A program made the position numbers and the translations under genes. This document shows, piece after piece, positions 1-8,731 of a stretch of 64,000 nt of DNA (position 1 is the first letter of the stretch; every line of letters starts with the position of its first letter). The notes under the pieces were generated by a model. It saw only the letters and a list, made by a program, of their open reading frames with translations, was not told the origin of the DNA and ran no database searches. The DNA is from Pseudosulfitobacter pseudonitzschiae (GTDB lineage Bacteria; Pseudomonadota; Alphaproteobacteria; Rhodobacterales; Rhodobacteraceae). Location: NCBI RefSeq assembly GCF_002222635.1, contig NZ_CP022417.1, forward strand, positions 124,001 to 188,000, read 5' to 3'.

Positions 1-2
1 TT

Positions 3-1457
3 TTTCCGTCCGTCGAACCTGATTTCGCCCAAGTGCAGGTCCGCGCCCGCGACAACTTCTCGATCTATGAAAAGGACGCGCTTGTGCGCGAGGTCGAAGA
101 ACGCCTTTACAAGTACTCCGAGATCGCATCGGTCTATGCCCGTTCGGGCGGTGGCAATCAGGATGCCGCCGACCTTATCGGAACGATCCAGATCGAATTC
201 ATCGAATGGGACAAGCGCCGGACCGCCGCGATTATCGGCGAAGAAATCCGGACCGAAATGGCCACGATACCGGGCATCGACGTACAGGTGCAGACGGCAT
301 CATCCGGCCCCACGGCGGGCAAACCGGTAAACCTCAGAGTGCGCTCCAGCGACCCCGCAGCACAAGCCACTGCAGTCGAGGCAATCCGCGATGCGATGGA
401 GGACATCGGCGGTTTTACCGATATCACGGATACCCGCCCGCTGCCGGGGGTCGAATGGCAAATCTCGGTGAACCGGTCCGAAGCTGCCCGTTTCGGGGCC
501 GACATCTCGACGTTGGGACAGGCTGTGCGCCTGCTGACGCGAGGTATCACCGTTGCCGATTATCGCCCGTCCGATGCCGATGGATCGGTCGATATCAACG
601 TGCGTTTCCCTTCCGAGGAACGAACTCTGGAGGAACTTCAGGGCTTGCGCGTGCCCACATCCGCCGGTCTGGTGCCGATATCGAACTTCGTCACCTTCGA
701 ACCGTCGCCGCGGTCGGGTACCATCACCCGCATCGACCAGCGCCGCGTCATAACCATCGAAGCGAACGTTGCCCCCGGCGTTCTGGTCAACAATCAGGTC
801 GTCGCACTGCAAGCGGCGATCAACAAGATGGATCTGCCCGATGGCGTCGCAGCGTCCTTTGCTGGCGAAGCGCAGGACCAGACCGACGCGATGACCTTCC
901 TTATCGGGGCATTCATAACGGCTGTCTTCTTGATGTTCGTGATCCTCGTGATCCAGTTCAACAACTTCTATCAGGCCTTCGTCGTGATGAGCGCCATCGT
1001 ATTTTCGGTGGCGGGCGTTCTCTATGGGTTGATCCTGACCGGCCGCCCCTTCGGCATCGTTATGGGCGGGATCGGGGTGATCGCGCTGGCCGGAATCGTG
1101 GTTAACAATAACATCGTGCTGATCGATACTTATAACGACCTGAAAAAATCAGGACTATCGCCGCTGGAAGCAGCGCTTAGAACGGGCGCGCAGCGTCTGC
1201 GTCCCGTCGTCCTCACCTCGGTCACAACGGCGCTTGGCCTGCTGCCAATGGTGATCGGCGTGAACCTGAATTTCTTCACCCGCGAGATCGTCTATGGCGC
1301 TCCCTCGACGCAATGGTGGACAGAGCTCAGTTCCGCCATCGCAGGTGGGCTTGTGATCGCGACCATCCTGACGTTGATCGTCACACCTGCCATGCTGATG
1401 CTGGGGGAAAAGAAATCGCGACGGGCACAGCCGCATACCCCAACCAGGCCGGCATGA
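3..1457 (+). CDS. RND efflux transporter permease, C-terminal half
   Basis: This is the C-terminal part of an inner-membrane RND (AcrB/HAE1-like) pump that exports substrates using the proton gradient with a periplasmic adaptor and an outer-membrane channel. The frame is open to the window edge, so the gene begins upstream; a GTG at 33 is not the true start. The visible 484 residues correspond to the second large periplasmic loop, opening with an FPSVEPD-type segment, followed by transmembrane helices 8-12. About half of a usual length of roughly 1,030 residues is present. Helices include a FLIGAFITAVFLMFVILVIQ stretch and a segment with three consecutive Asn near IVVNNNIVL. Substrate cannot be inferred. 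Confidence 0.9.
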   Translation, partial: FPSVEPDFAQVQVRARDNFSIYEKDALVREVEERLYKYSEIASVYARSGGGNQDAADLIGTIQIEFIEWDKRRTAAIIGEEIRTEMATIPGIDVQVQTASSGPTAGKPVNLRVRSSDPAAQATAVEAIRDAMEDIGGFTDITDTRPLPGVEWQISVNRSEAARFGADISTLGQAVRLLTRGITVADYRPSDADGSVDINVRFPSEERTLEELQGLRVPTSAGLVPISNFVTFEPSPRSGTITRIDQRRVITIEANVAPGVLVNNQVVALQAAINKMDLPDGVAASFAGEAQDQTDAMTFLIGAFITAVFLMFVILVIQFNNFYQAFVVMSAIVFSVAGVLYGLILTGRPFGIVMGGIGVIALAGIVVNNNIVLIDTYNDLKKSGLSPLEAALRTGAQRLRPVVLTSVTTALGLLPMVIGVNLNFFTREIVYGAPSTQWWTELSSAIAGGLVIATILTLIVTPAMLMLGEKKSRRAQPHTPTRPA

Positions 1458-1461
1458 GGTC

Positions 1462-1638
1462 TTACCTGATCCACGCCTTGTAAAAGCGCACAGCACATCT
1501 TTGCCGCGCCACGGATCGGCACAGATAGGCGGCGGTATAAAATTCGTCCTCGCGGCTTTTCGGAACTTCGCATGCCATCAGTTCGTCCGACTCCGGCACG
1601 GACAACACAGCCTCGCGCCACGTCTGGACCCCGATCAT
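1462..1638 (-). CDS. possible small protein (58 residues)
   Basis: A short minus-strand frame ends five bases from the RND stop codon, convergent with it. It encodes 58 residues with a natural-looking composition (VPESDELMACEVPKSRED region, then a Cys/Arg-rich end). I do not recognise a family. The ATG at 1638 is the last in-frame methionine; upstream codons look like non-coding extension. It could be a small conserved protein, the tail of a decayed gene, or chance. Confidence 0.25.
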   Translation of the reverse strand: MIGVQTWREAVLSVPESDELMACEVPKSREDEFYTAAYLCRSVARQRCAVRFYKAWIR

Positions 1639-1737
1639 GGAACCATCACCCGCGCCACGGGGTTTATTTATCAACAAACAGACGAACCTGTGACTTCCGA
1701 ACCCCGCAACAGGTTTACAAGCAAAGGAGACGCACCC

Positions 1738-2509
1738 ATGCAACGCAGTTCTGATATCATCGGATACTCGCTTCGTGCAAAGGACGGCGCGATCGGATCG
1801 ATTACCGACATCCTGTTCGACGACAGGCACTTTGGCTTGCGCTGGGTGGTAATCGACACCGGAACGTGGCTTCCCGGTCGCAAGGTTCTGCTGCCGCCAA
1901 CTGCACTTGGCACCCCTGACCCCGCGACCCGCGAATATCCCGTCGATCTGACCCTAAGCGAGATCGAGGATGCACCCGGTCTTGAAACCGACCAGCCGGT
2001 CTCACGACAGCTCGAAACCGATATTCTACGGCTTTTACGGATGGCACCCTTATTGGTACGGCGGATACGGCTACGCAATGGTCGGCGGAGTGCAACCCGC
2101 AGGCTTGACTCCGGGTCAGACCGTCGATCGTCAACAGGCAAAGCTTGCACAGGAACAACAGAAGGGTGATGGCCATTTGCACAGCGTCGAGGAAGTGACC
2201 GGCTATTATGTCGAGGCCACCGACGACAACATCGGCCACATCGAGGATTTCGTCATCGACGAATCCAGTTGGGCTGTCCGCTATCTGGTGATCGACACCA
2301 AAAACTGGTGGCCTGGCAAAATGGTCCTGATCTCGCCAGACTGGCTGCGCGGCATCGCGTGGACTGACGGCAAGGTTCACGTCGGTGTCACCCGCGACAA
2401 GGTCAAAGACTCGCCCGAATTTGATCCGTCGACGACAATCGACCGCAAATACGAAGAAAGCATTCATGCCCACTATGGCTATACTCCATATTGGGTCGGC
2501 TGGGCTTAA
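1738..2509 (+). pseudogene. tandem PRC-barrel protein, frameshifted
   Basis: Two PRC-barrel domains are encoded in two different frames. The first runs from the ATG at 1738, which follows an AAAGGAGA ribosome site, through a typical barrel (DIIGYSLRAKDGAIGSITDI, then WVVIDTGTWLPGRKVLL). The second continues one base out of frame through a Tyr/Trp/Gly linker (FYGFYGWHPYWYGGYGY) and another barrel (LVIDTKNWWPGKMVLI) to a stop at 2507-2509. The two halves join if one base near 2020-2024 is skipped. PRC-barrel proteins of this two-domain form are common stress-associated proteins in alphaproteobacteria. The shift may be a real mutation or a base-calling error. Confidence 0.75.
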
Positions 2510-2534
2510 ATCCACCGCATACCAAATCCAAAAA

Positions 2535-2573
2535 ACTCCGCGGGTCTGACAGAAGGACTCGCGGAGTGGTTTG
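2535..2573 (+). terminator. intrinsic terminator after PRC-barrel gene
   Basis: A perfect 8-bp stem ACTCCGCG/CGCGGAGT (2535-2542 with 2560-2567) lies 26 bases after the PRC-barrel stop and is followed by GGTTTGT. The U-run is weak, so termination may be partial. Confidence 0.5.
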
Positions 2574-2636
2574 TATCGACCCATACATTGTGACCAAGTT
2601 CGTTTCAGAAAAGCCCAGCCAGATGGAATAACACCA

Positions 2637-3572
2637 ATGAATAACAAAGATGCACTGCCCGATCGCTTTGCGCGGCTGGAAGAAATGGCTGCAAAGCTCG
2701 AGAATGTGCCCACCGCCGTCGTCTGGCCGGTCGATGCGCCCAGCCTTCTGGGTGCCTTGGAAAGTGCCCAGAAAAATCTGATCCAACCGGTTCTTATCGG
2801 ACCCGAGGACTTGATCCGCTCTGTCGCCGGACAGGAAGGTCAATCCGCCGACAATTTCAAGATCATCGCGGCATCGACGCCCGAAGAGGCGGCGCAAAAG
2901 GCGGTCGCGATGGCGGTCTCGGGCAAGGTGCGCGGTCTGATGAAGGGCGCGCTTGGCACCAAGACGCTGATGAAAGCCGTGATCGCGGAAAAGACCATGC
3001 GTCTGACCCGCCGGATGAGTCATGTGTTCGTCATGGACGTACCGCACTTTGATCGCCTTCTGTTTATCTCCGACGCTGCATTGAACGTGCGCCCCGACCT
3101 GAGCTGCCTGCGCGACATCGTGATCAACGCCATCGGTCTAACCCATGCACTTGGCATTGCGCGACCCAAAGTCGCGATGCTGTCCGCAACCGAAAACATC
3201 GACGAACGAATTGAATCCACAATATTGGCGGCAGCAATCTGCAAGATGGCCGACCGTGGCGCGATCACCGGTGCCGATATTGACGGCCCCCTTGCGATGG
3301 ACCTTGCCGTGTCGCCCCGCGCGGTCGAGATCAAGGGGATCAAATCCAACGTCGCCGGCCATGCCGATATTCTGATCGTGCCTGATCTCGTCTCGGGTAA
3401 TATCCTTGCCAAGAACCTAGATTATCTGGCCGACGCCGAGGCCGCAGGAATCGTATTGGGCGGTGCCGTTCCCATCGCACTGACCAGCCGCGCCGATTCC
3501 CCCTCCGAGCGACGCGCTTCCGCCGCCCTTTTGTGCATCGTCGCCGCCACACGAACCGTCCCGACACTATGA
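2637..3572 (+). CDS. phosphate acetyl/butyryltransferase family protein
   Basis: A 311-residue member of the PTA_PTB family, which transfers acyl groups between CoA and phosphate. Recognisable segments are the N-terminal PVDAPSLLGALESAQ region, GLMKGALGTKTLMKAV in the middle, HVFVMDVPHFDRLLFISDAALN, and the C-terminal DILIVPDLVSGNILAKNL and AGIVLGGAVPIALTSRAD. Its length fits single-domain phosphate butyryl/acetyltransferases rather than the long Pta. The ATG at 2637 gives the family-like N terminus; the frame extends upstream to 2571 but lies over the terminator hairpin. No acetate or butyrate kinase gene is beside it, so the acyl substrate is open. Confidence 0.85.
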   Translation: MNNKDALPDRFARLEEMAAKLENVPTAVVWPVDAPSLLGALESAQKNLIQPVLIGPEDLIRSVAGQEGQSADNFKIIAASTPEEAAQKAVAMAVSGKVRGLMKGALGTKTLMKAVIAEKTMRLTRRMSHVFVMDVPHFDRLLFISDAALNVRPDLSCLRDIVINAIGLTHALGIARPKVAMLSATENIDERIESTILAAAICKMADRGAITGADIDGPLAMDLAVSPRAVEIKGIKSNVAGHADILIVPDLVSGNILAKNLDYLADAEAAGIVLGGAVPIALTSRADSPSERRASAALLCIVAATRTVPTL

Positions 3573-3608
3573 CCCGAAAAAACAAATAATAAGGACGGAG
3601 ACTTCAGG

Positions 3609-5132
3609 ATGAACGCTCAGACGAAAGCAGCTTCAAAAGGCAACTCAATTTTCGACCCCGAAACGAACTGCTGGCGTGTTGAGCAAGCGCAAAAGCTCGC
3701 CTTCATCATTGATGGTGCCGACTACTTCAAGCACCTGCGCAACATCGTCTCGAATTGCAAACGCCAGCTGATGTTGATCGGCTGGGACTTCGATCTCGAA
3801 ATCGAAATGCTCCCGGGCGAGAGTGACAAAGACGGTTGTGCGCCAGACGGGCTGCCGAACAAGTTGGGTCCGTTTCTGGAAACCGTGGTAGATCAAACGC
3901 CCGAACTGGACCTCTATCTGCTTCAATGGAACGGGGCGGTGTTGGTGGCGCCAAGCGGGATCATCCCGCCCGCTGTGCTCAGCGTTTTCGGCGGCGACCG
4001 CGTTCACTTTGCACTGGACGGACACCATCCGTTCGGAGCTTGCCACCACCAGAAAATCGTCGTTGCGGATGATACATTCGCATTTTGCGGCGGTATCGAC
4101 GCGACTGTAAGCCGGTGGGATACGTCAGAGCATCTGGCCGATGACCCGCGCCGCACCCTGACAGACGGCTCGACCACACAGCCTTGGCATGACGCGACCT
4201 CGGCAATGACGGGACCGGTGGCCTCCGCCTTGGGAGAGCTGTCGCGTCTGCGATGGCAACGTGCAACAGGAGAGACACTAAAGCGGCCAACTGTTTCGGA
4301 TACGCCGCTATGGCCCGAAAGTCTTGAGGTCGAAGCCTCGGATGTGAAGGTCGCCATCGCACGGACCGAACCCCCATACGACGGCGAACCGCTGGTCAAC
4401 GAGATCGAGAACCTGTTTCTCGACAGCATCAAAGCTGCCAAGGATACCATATACGTTGAATCCCAGTATTTCGCCGCTGAGTCGATTTGCGATGCGTTGC
4501 AAGAGCGGCTGGAAGAACCCGACGGGCCAGAGATCATCATCATCAACCCGCAGTCCGCTCAGTCGGAATTCGAAGACGATTCCATGCACGTGACCCGCAA
4601 CCGGATGATCAAGCAATTGCGCGATGCCGACCATCACGACAAATTTCGGATCTACCATCCGGTAAATGCGGCAGAAGAACCCATCTATGTCCACGCAAAA
4701 ATCATGATCACCGACACCAAGCTCATTCACTTGGGTTCAAGCAATATCAACAACCGTTCGATGGGTTTCGACACAGAATGCGATATGGCGCTGGACGACA
4801 ACGCAACCTTGATCGGAAACATGCGCACCAAACTAGTGTGCGAACATATCGACGCCGATCCACAGGAGTTTGCAGAAGCACTTGAGCGCACCGGTTCACT
4901 GATCGCCACCATCGAAGAGTTGAACCGCCCCAATGGGCGGGGGTTGCGTGACCTTCAGAAAAGGCCGGAGAATTTGCGCGGCAAGGTCTTGGCCGCCACA
5001 CGTTTCATGGACCCGCGCTATACCCACTCAGACGACTCCTCTGCCGGAAAAGGTGTGCGCCCCCGTCATCTGGCTCTGGCTCTGGGCGTATCATTGATCG
5101 GCTATCTGGGTTGGTGGCTTTGGGGACGCTAG
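3609..5132 (+). CDS. phospholipase D-like protein with C-terminal membrane anchor
   Basis: A 507-residue protein with two HKD motifs, the hallmark of the phospholipase D superfamily (phospholipid hydrolysis or phosphatidyl transfer by a His-Lys-Asp catalytic pair). The first is around HHQKIVVADD (about residue 139) and the second HAKIMITD (about residue 360) followed by LGSSNINNRSMGFDTE. A C-terminal helix (LALALGVSLIGYLGWWLW) should anchor it in the membrane. The start follows a GGACGGAG sequence at good spacing. It lies 36 bases after the acyltransferase on the same strand, so co-transcription is possible. Whether it is a lipase or a cardiolipin-synthase-like transferase cannot be told. Confidence 0.85.
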   Translation: MNAQTKAASKGNSIFDPETNCWRVEQAQKLAFIIDGADYFKHLRNIVSNCKRQLMLIGWDFDLEIEMLPGESDKDGCAPDGLPNKLGPFLETVVDQTPELDLYLLQWNGAVLVAPSGIIPPAVLSVFGGDRVHFALDGHHPFGACHHQKIVVADDTFAFCGGIDATVSRWDTSEHLADDPRRTLTDGSTTQPWHDATSAMTGPVASALGELSRLRWQRATGETLKRPTVSDTPLWPESLEVEASDVKVAIARTEPPYDGEPLVNEIENLFLDSIKAAKDTIYVESQYFAAESICDALQERLEEPDGPEIIIINPQSAQSEFEDDSMHVTRNRMIKQLRDADHHDKFRIYHPVNAAEEPIYVHAKIMITDTKLIHLGSSNINNRSMGFDTECDMALDDNATLIGNMRTKLVCEHIDADPQEFAEALERTGSLIATIEELNRPNGRGLRDLQKRPENLRGKVLAATRFMDPRYTHSDDSSAGKGVRPRHLALALGVSLIGYLGWWLWGR

Positions 5133-5162
5133 GACCGCGACTAAGGTTTGGCACAGGCCGCG

Positions 5163-5858
5163 CTAAGCCTTTGCAAGGATCATATCGGCAGCTTTTTCGG
5201 CAATCATCGTTACCGGCGCGTGCGTATTGCCCGACACGATGGTCGGCATGACCGACGCATCAACGATACGCAGCCCCGACAGCCCGTGCACCCGCAAATC
5301 GTTATCCACCACAGCCAGATCGTCGTCGCCCATGCGCGCAGTACCGGTTTCTTCTGCTGCCTTCGCCACATCATCAAATATGGGCCAGCTCAGGCGCTGC
5401 TGTTCAACGCGCAATTCACCGCATTTTCCATGAAACGCGCTTTGCGGCCCCCAGTGATGTTCGGACTTGCGAAAATAGGGCAAGACATCTTTCCACCCCC
5501 AACCGGCATTTCCCATCTGGCGCCACTGGTCATAGTCCTGCGCCTGCCCACGCATGTAGATCATTCCATTGATCGACGAACACCCACCCAAAAGTTTGCC
5601 GCGCGGATAATTCAGAACACGCCCTCCAAGACCCGCCTCGGGCTCGGTACGAAAGCACCAATCCGTCTTTGGGTTGCCCATGGTATAAAGATACCCCATC
5701 GGCACATGCACCCAAAAGCGATTGTCGCTGCCGCCCGCTTCAAGAAGCAGAACGCGACATTTCGGATCTGCGCTTAGCCGGTTGGCCAGAACACATCCAG
5801 CCGACCCCGCCCCCACAATGACATAGTCGTAGGTTTCCGTTTTGGTTCTGACAGTCAC
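5163..5858 (-). pseudogene. GMC oxidoreductase with large internal in-frame deletion
   Basis: The N terminus is a canonical GMC (choline dehydrogenase-like) FAD-binding start with [17 protein letters not shown] and LLLEAGG, then [21 protein letters not shown], up to [14 protein letters not shown]. It is joined directly to the C-terminal [25 protein letters not shown] and [11 protein letters not shown] segments. About 300 residues of the usual 530, including the substrate domain, are missing, yet the frame stays open (231 residues). The GTG at 5858 overlaps the upstream gene's TGA (GTGA), showing translational coupling in the operon. It retains FAD-binding motifs and some C-terminal active-site region but is unlikely to work as a dehydrogenase. 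Confidence 0.85.
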
Positions 5859-6706
5859 GATACAGCCTTGCGCACACATCGTTGTTGCTGGACACCCAGC
5901 CCGTCGATCTCCAGCCGCATCATTTGCCCCTCTTGCAAAAAAACTTGGGGCTGCATACCCAAACCAACACCCGGCGGTGTACCGGTGGTGACCACATCAC
6001 CCGGTTCCAGCGTCATGAACGTGCTGAGATAGCTGACCAGATGCGCAATGCCAAAGATCAGCGTTCGGGTCGATCCGTCCTGCCTGCGCACATCATCCAC
6101 ATCCAGCCGCATCCCCAGATCATGGGGGTTCGCCACCTCGTCTGCGGTCACCAGCCACGGGCCCATTGGCGCAAATGTGTCGTGGCTTTTGCCTTTGGTC
6201 CACTGGCCCTGACGTTCAGCCTGCCATGACCGTTCGGAAACATCGTTGACGATCAGATAGCCCGCGACGTGGGAGAGGGCATCGGCCTGTGTGACGTTCT
6301 TGGCACGGGTGCCAATGACAAAGGCCAGTTCGACCTCCCAATCAACCTTTGCAGCACCTTGGGGCAGTTCAACATCGTCATCGGGGCCACAAATCGCAGT
6401 GGTCGCCTTGAGAAAGACAATCGGCTCGCTTGGCACGTCCATTCCGGATTCAGCCGCGTGATCGGAATAGTTCAGGCCGATGCCGATCAGCTTGCCCACA
6501 CTTCCGACACACGGACCGACGCGGGGCGTTCCCGCGACAAGCGGCAGCGCGGTGTGGTCCAGTCCGGCAATTCGTGCCAAGGCGTCCGGCCCCAGAATAC
6601 GCCCGTCGATGTCGGGCACTTCGTCCGACAAATCGCGCAGGGCACCGTCGGCATCAATCAATCCGGGTCGTTCTTCTCCAGCTTTGCCATAGCGCACCAG
6701 TTTCAT
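5855..6706 (-). CDS. fumarylacetoacetate hydrolase family protein
   Basis: A 283-residue FAH-superfamily protein. The family hydrolyses or decarboxylates 2-oxo acids using a divalent metal. Visible signatures: [35 protein letters not shown], the metal-ligand stretch [13 protein letters not shown], the [14 protein letters not shown] region, [13 protein letters not shown], and [16 protein letters not shown] near the end. Length and motifs resemble ureidoglycolate lyase or 2,4-diketo-3-deoxy acid hydrolases. It sits in the TRAP catabolic operon, between the GMC remnant (4-base overlap) and dctM, suggesting a role in breaking down the imported organic acid or sugar acid. The ATG at 6706 is the natural start. 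Confidence 0.9.
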   Translation of the reverse strand: MKLVRYGKAGEERPGLIDADGALRDLSDEVPDIDGRILGPDALARIAGLDHTALPLVAGTPRVGPCVGSVGKLIGIGLNYSDHAAESGMDVPSEPIVFLKATTAICGPDDDVELPQGAAKVDWEVELAFVIGTRAKNVTQADALSHVAGYLIVNDVSERSWQAERQGQWTKGKSHDTFAPMGPWLVTADEVANPHDLGMRLDVDDVRRQDGSTRTLIFGIAHLVSYLSTFMTLEPGDVVTTGTPPGVGLGMQPQVFLQEGQMMRLEIDGLGVQQQRCVRKAVS

Positions 6707-6752
6707 GTCTCTCTACCTTTTCATTAGCGTAAAAGCTCAGCCGCCCGCGCGT

Positions 6753-8078
6753 CTAATAGACCGCGATTTGCGGGAATACGATCAGCAGCCCCACTGCCAG
6801 CACCTGCAAACAGATAAACGGCACAAGGGATCGGAAGATTTCGCCCAGCGAAATCTCGGGCGGTGTCACACTTTTCAGATAGAACGCGGCGGGACCAAAG
6901 GGCGGTGTCAGGAACGACACCTGCATGTTCATCGCAAAAAGAACGCCGAACCAGATCGGATCAAGCCCCAGATCGCGGATCACCGGCACAAAAATCGGCA
7001 TGGTCAACAGCGCAATTCCGACCCAGTCCAGAAACATACCCAGCAGGAACAGGATCAGCATCATCGTCAACACAATGATCGTCGGGTTGTCGGACACGCC
7101 CGCAATCAGCGACGAAATGAAGTCGATGCCGCCCATCAGGTTGTAAACACCCACCAACGCACTGGCGCCAATACCGATCCAGACGATCATGCCGACAGTG
7201 GTCAGCGTATGCTTGGCCGCGTCGATCAGCATGGCAAAGCTGAATTCGCGCCGCAGTATGGTCGACAGGATCACTCCGGCGACGCCTACGGCAGAGGCTT
7301 CGGTGACCGATGCGATACCCCCGTAGATCGACCCCAGCACAAAGAAAACCACCAGCATCGGCAGGATCAGTCCACGGATCAGGGCCAGCCGTTCGCGGGC
7401 GGGCATCTTCTCGACCACCGGCGTTGGAGCAGCAGCAGGATCGGTGTACGAGCGGAACAAAACATAGGTCACATAGAAACCCGCCAGCATAAAACCCGGT
7501 ACAAAGGACGCGGTAAAAAGCTCTCCGACCGAGACATTCGCCGTCAGCCCGTAAATGATAAGAACAATCGACGGCGGCACCATCGTGCCCAGCGATCCAC
7601 CGGCGCAAACCACACCGATCGCCAGCCGCCGGTTATACCCCTGCCGCAACATCTGCGGCAGCGCGACAAGACCCAGCAGAACAATTTCACCGCCGATGAT
7701 ACCGCTCATCGCGGCAAGGATAACCGCGACAAAGATCGTCTGCACAGCCACGCCTCCGCGCACACGGCCCGCGACCAGTTTCATCGCGTCAAACAGATCG
7801 CGCGCAATACCCGACCGGTCAAGGATTGCGGCCATCAGCACAAACATCGGAACCGAGACAAAAACAAAGGAAGAGACAAAGGAATAAACGCGACTGGTAA
7901 TCAGCGGCACCGAAGCGGGGCCAAACCAGCCAAGCGCGAACAGCAACGCGACCAGAAGTGTGACCAGCGCCAGCGGCATCCCTGTCAGCAGCAGAAACAA
8001 CAACAGCCCGAACATCACCAGCGTGCCCAACTCGATGCCAAGGCTGCTCAGGTCGGTCAGTGCGGAAAGGAATGGCAT
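6753..8078 (-). CDS. dctM: TRAP transporter large permease DctM
   Basis: A 441-residue polytopic membrane protein of the DctM family, the ion-coupled translocation subunit of TRAP importers. Characteristic segments include the N-terminal LLFLLLTGMPLALVTLLVAL, VPMFVLMAAILDRSGIARDLFDA, SGIIGGEIVLLGLVALPQM, GGSLGTMVPPSIVLIIYG, and the C-terminal GMFLDWVGIALLTMPIFVPV with MNMQVSFLTPPFGPAAFYL. The start codon overlaps the stop of dctQ (TGATG at 8076-8080), so translation is coupled. It forms one transporter with dctQ and dctP. Substrate is set by DctP. Confidence 0.95.
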   Translation of the reverse strand: MPFLSALTDLSSLGIELGTLVMFGLLLFLLLTGMPLALVTLLVALLFALGWFGPASVPLITSRVYSFVSSFVFVSVPMFVLMAAILDRSGIARDLFDAMKLVAGRVRGGVAVQTIFVAVILAAMSGIIGGEIVLLGLVALPQMLRQGYNRRLAIGVVCAGGSLGTMVPPSIVLIIYGLTANVSVGELFTASFVPGFMLAGFYVTYVLFRSYTDPAAAPTPVVEKMPARERLALIRGLILPMLVVFFVLGSIYGGIASVTEASAVGVAGVILSTILRREFSFAMLIDAAKHTLTTVGMIVWIGIGASALVGVYNLMGGIDFISSLIAGVSDNPTIIVLTMMLILFLLGMFLDWVGIALLTMPIFVPVIRDLGLDPIWFGVLFAMNMQVSFLTPPFGPAAFYLKSVTPPEISLGEIFRSLVPFICLQVLAVGLLIVFPQIAVY

Positions 8079-8668
8079 CAGTTACCTGTCTTTCTGTGCG
8101 CGCGTGCAGCCCGCAAATAGTTGAAGGCCAGCACCAGAAACTGGCAGCACATCACGATAAGAACGCAAAAGAGGAAGATCTTGACCAATGCGGGCGCGGG
8201 CGAATTCCACGCGCTGCCGCTGGTTTCAAGGTACAGATCACCCGAAGGCCGGTAGATCGCCTTTTTAACCATCCGCCACGCGGCCCACGCAAAAAAGCCG
8301 GTGGAGAAGGCGCAAACCAGCGAAATCACCACATCCAGCATTTGCCGCGCGCGCCCCTTTACCAGATCGTAAATCAGCACGACGCGGATATGGGAATTGC
8401 GACAAACGCACAGCAACCCACCAAAGATAAAGGTGATCGCGCTGAGAAACATGGAAGTTTCATGTGCCCATGTCGTGGGTGCGTTGAAAAAGTAACGCAT
8501 GACCACCTCAAGCACGAGCGTCGCCATGGCCAGCAACATTCCGGCAGCGAAGATCGTAGAAATGCGGTCGATGATCCGACCAAGCCGCCCCGCCTGAGGC
8601 AAGGGCCGCCCGCGTTCGGCCATCGCAGCGGGGATCGCCTCGGGGGCGATGTTTTCACGTTGCGCCAT
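8078..8668 (-). CDS. dctQ: TRAP transporter small permease DctQ
   Basis: A 196-residue protein with four predicted transmembrane segments (IFAAGMLLAMATLVLEVVMRY, MFLSAITFIFGGLLCVC, VISLVCAFSTGFFAWAAWR and IFLFCVLIVMCCQFLVLAF), matching the DctQ topology. The MRYFFNAPTTWAHE stretch after helix 1 is typical of the family. DctQ pairs with DctM in the inner membrane. An unusually long hydrophilic N terminus of about 35 residues precedes helix 1. An AAGGAG site sits upstream of the ATG, between it and the hairpin after dctP. Confidence 0.92.
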   Translation of the reverse strand: MAQRENIAPEAIPAAMAERGRPLPQAGRLGRIIDRISTIFAAGMLLAMATLVLEVVMRYFFNAPTTWAHETSMFLSAITFIFGGLLCVCRNSHIRVVLIYDLVKGRARQMLDVVISLVCAFSTGFFAWAAWRMVKKAIYRPSGDLYLETSGSAWNSPAPALVKIFLFCVLIVMCCQFLVLAFNYLRAARAHRKTGN

Positions 8669-8701
8669 AGCGTACCGTCCAGATCATTAAGGAGAAGGTC
8701 A

Positions 8702-8723
8702 CGCGGGCAGAAGCCTGCCCGCG
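8702..8723 (-). terminator. hairpin between dctP and dctQ
   Basis: A perfect 9-bp stem CGCGGGCAG/CTGCCCGCG with a 4-base loop lies just after the dctP stop and lacks a U-run. Such hairpins commonly protect or attenuate the transcript so that the binding protein is made in excess of the permeases. Confidence 0.6.
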
Positions 8724-8731
8724 CAGGGTGC

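Noticed and set aside
2015-2030. Programmed frameshifting in the PRC-barrel gene
   Set aside because: No slippery heptamer, stop-codon-based +1 site or stimulatory structure was recognised at the junction.
6705-8120. 471-codon plus-strand frame opposite dctM
   Set aside because: Antisense artefact of a real TRAP permease; composition is dominated by His, Gln and Arg.
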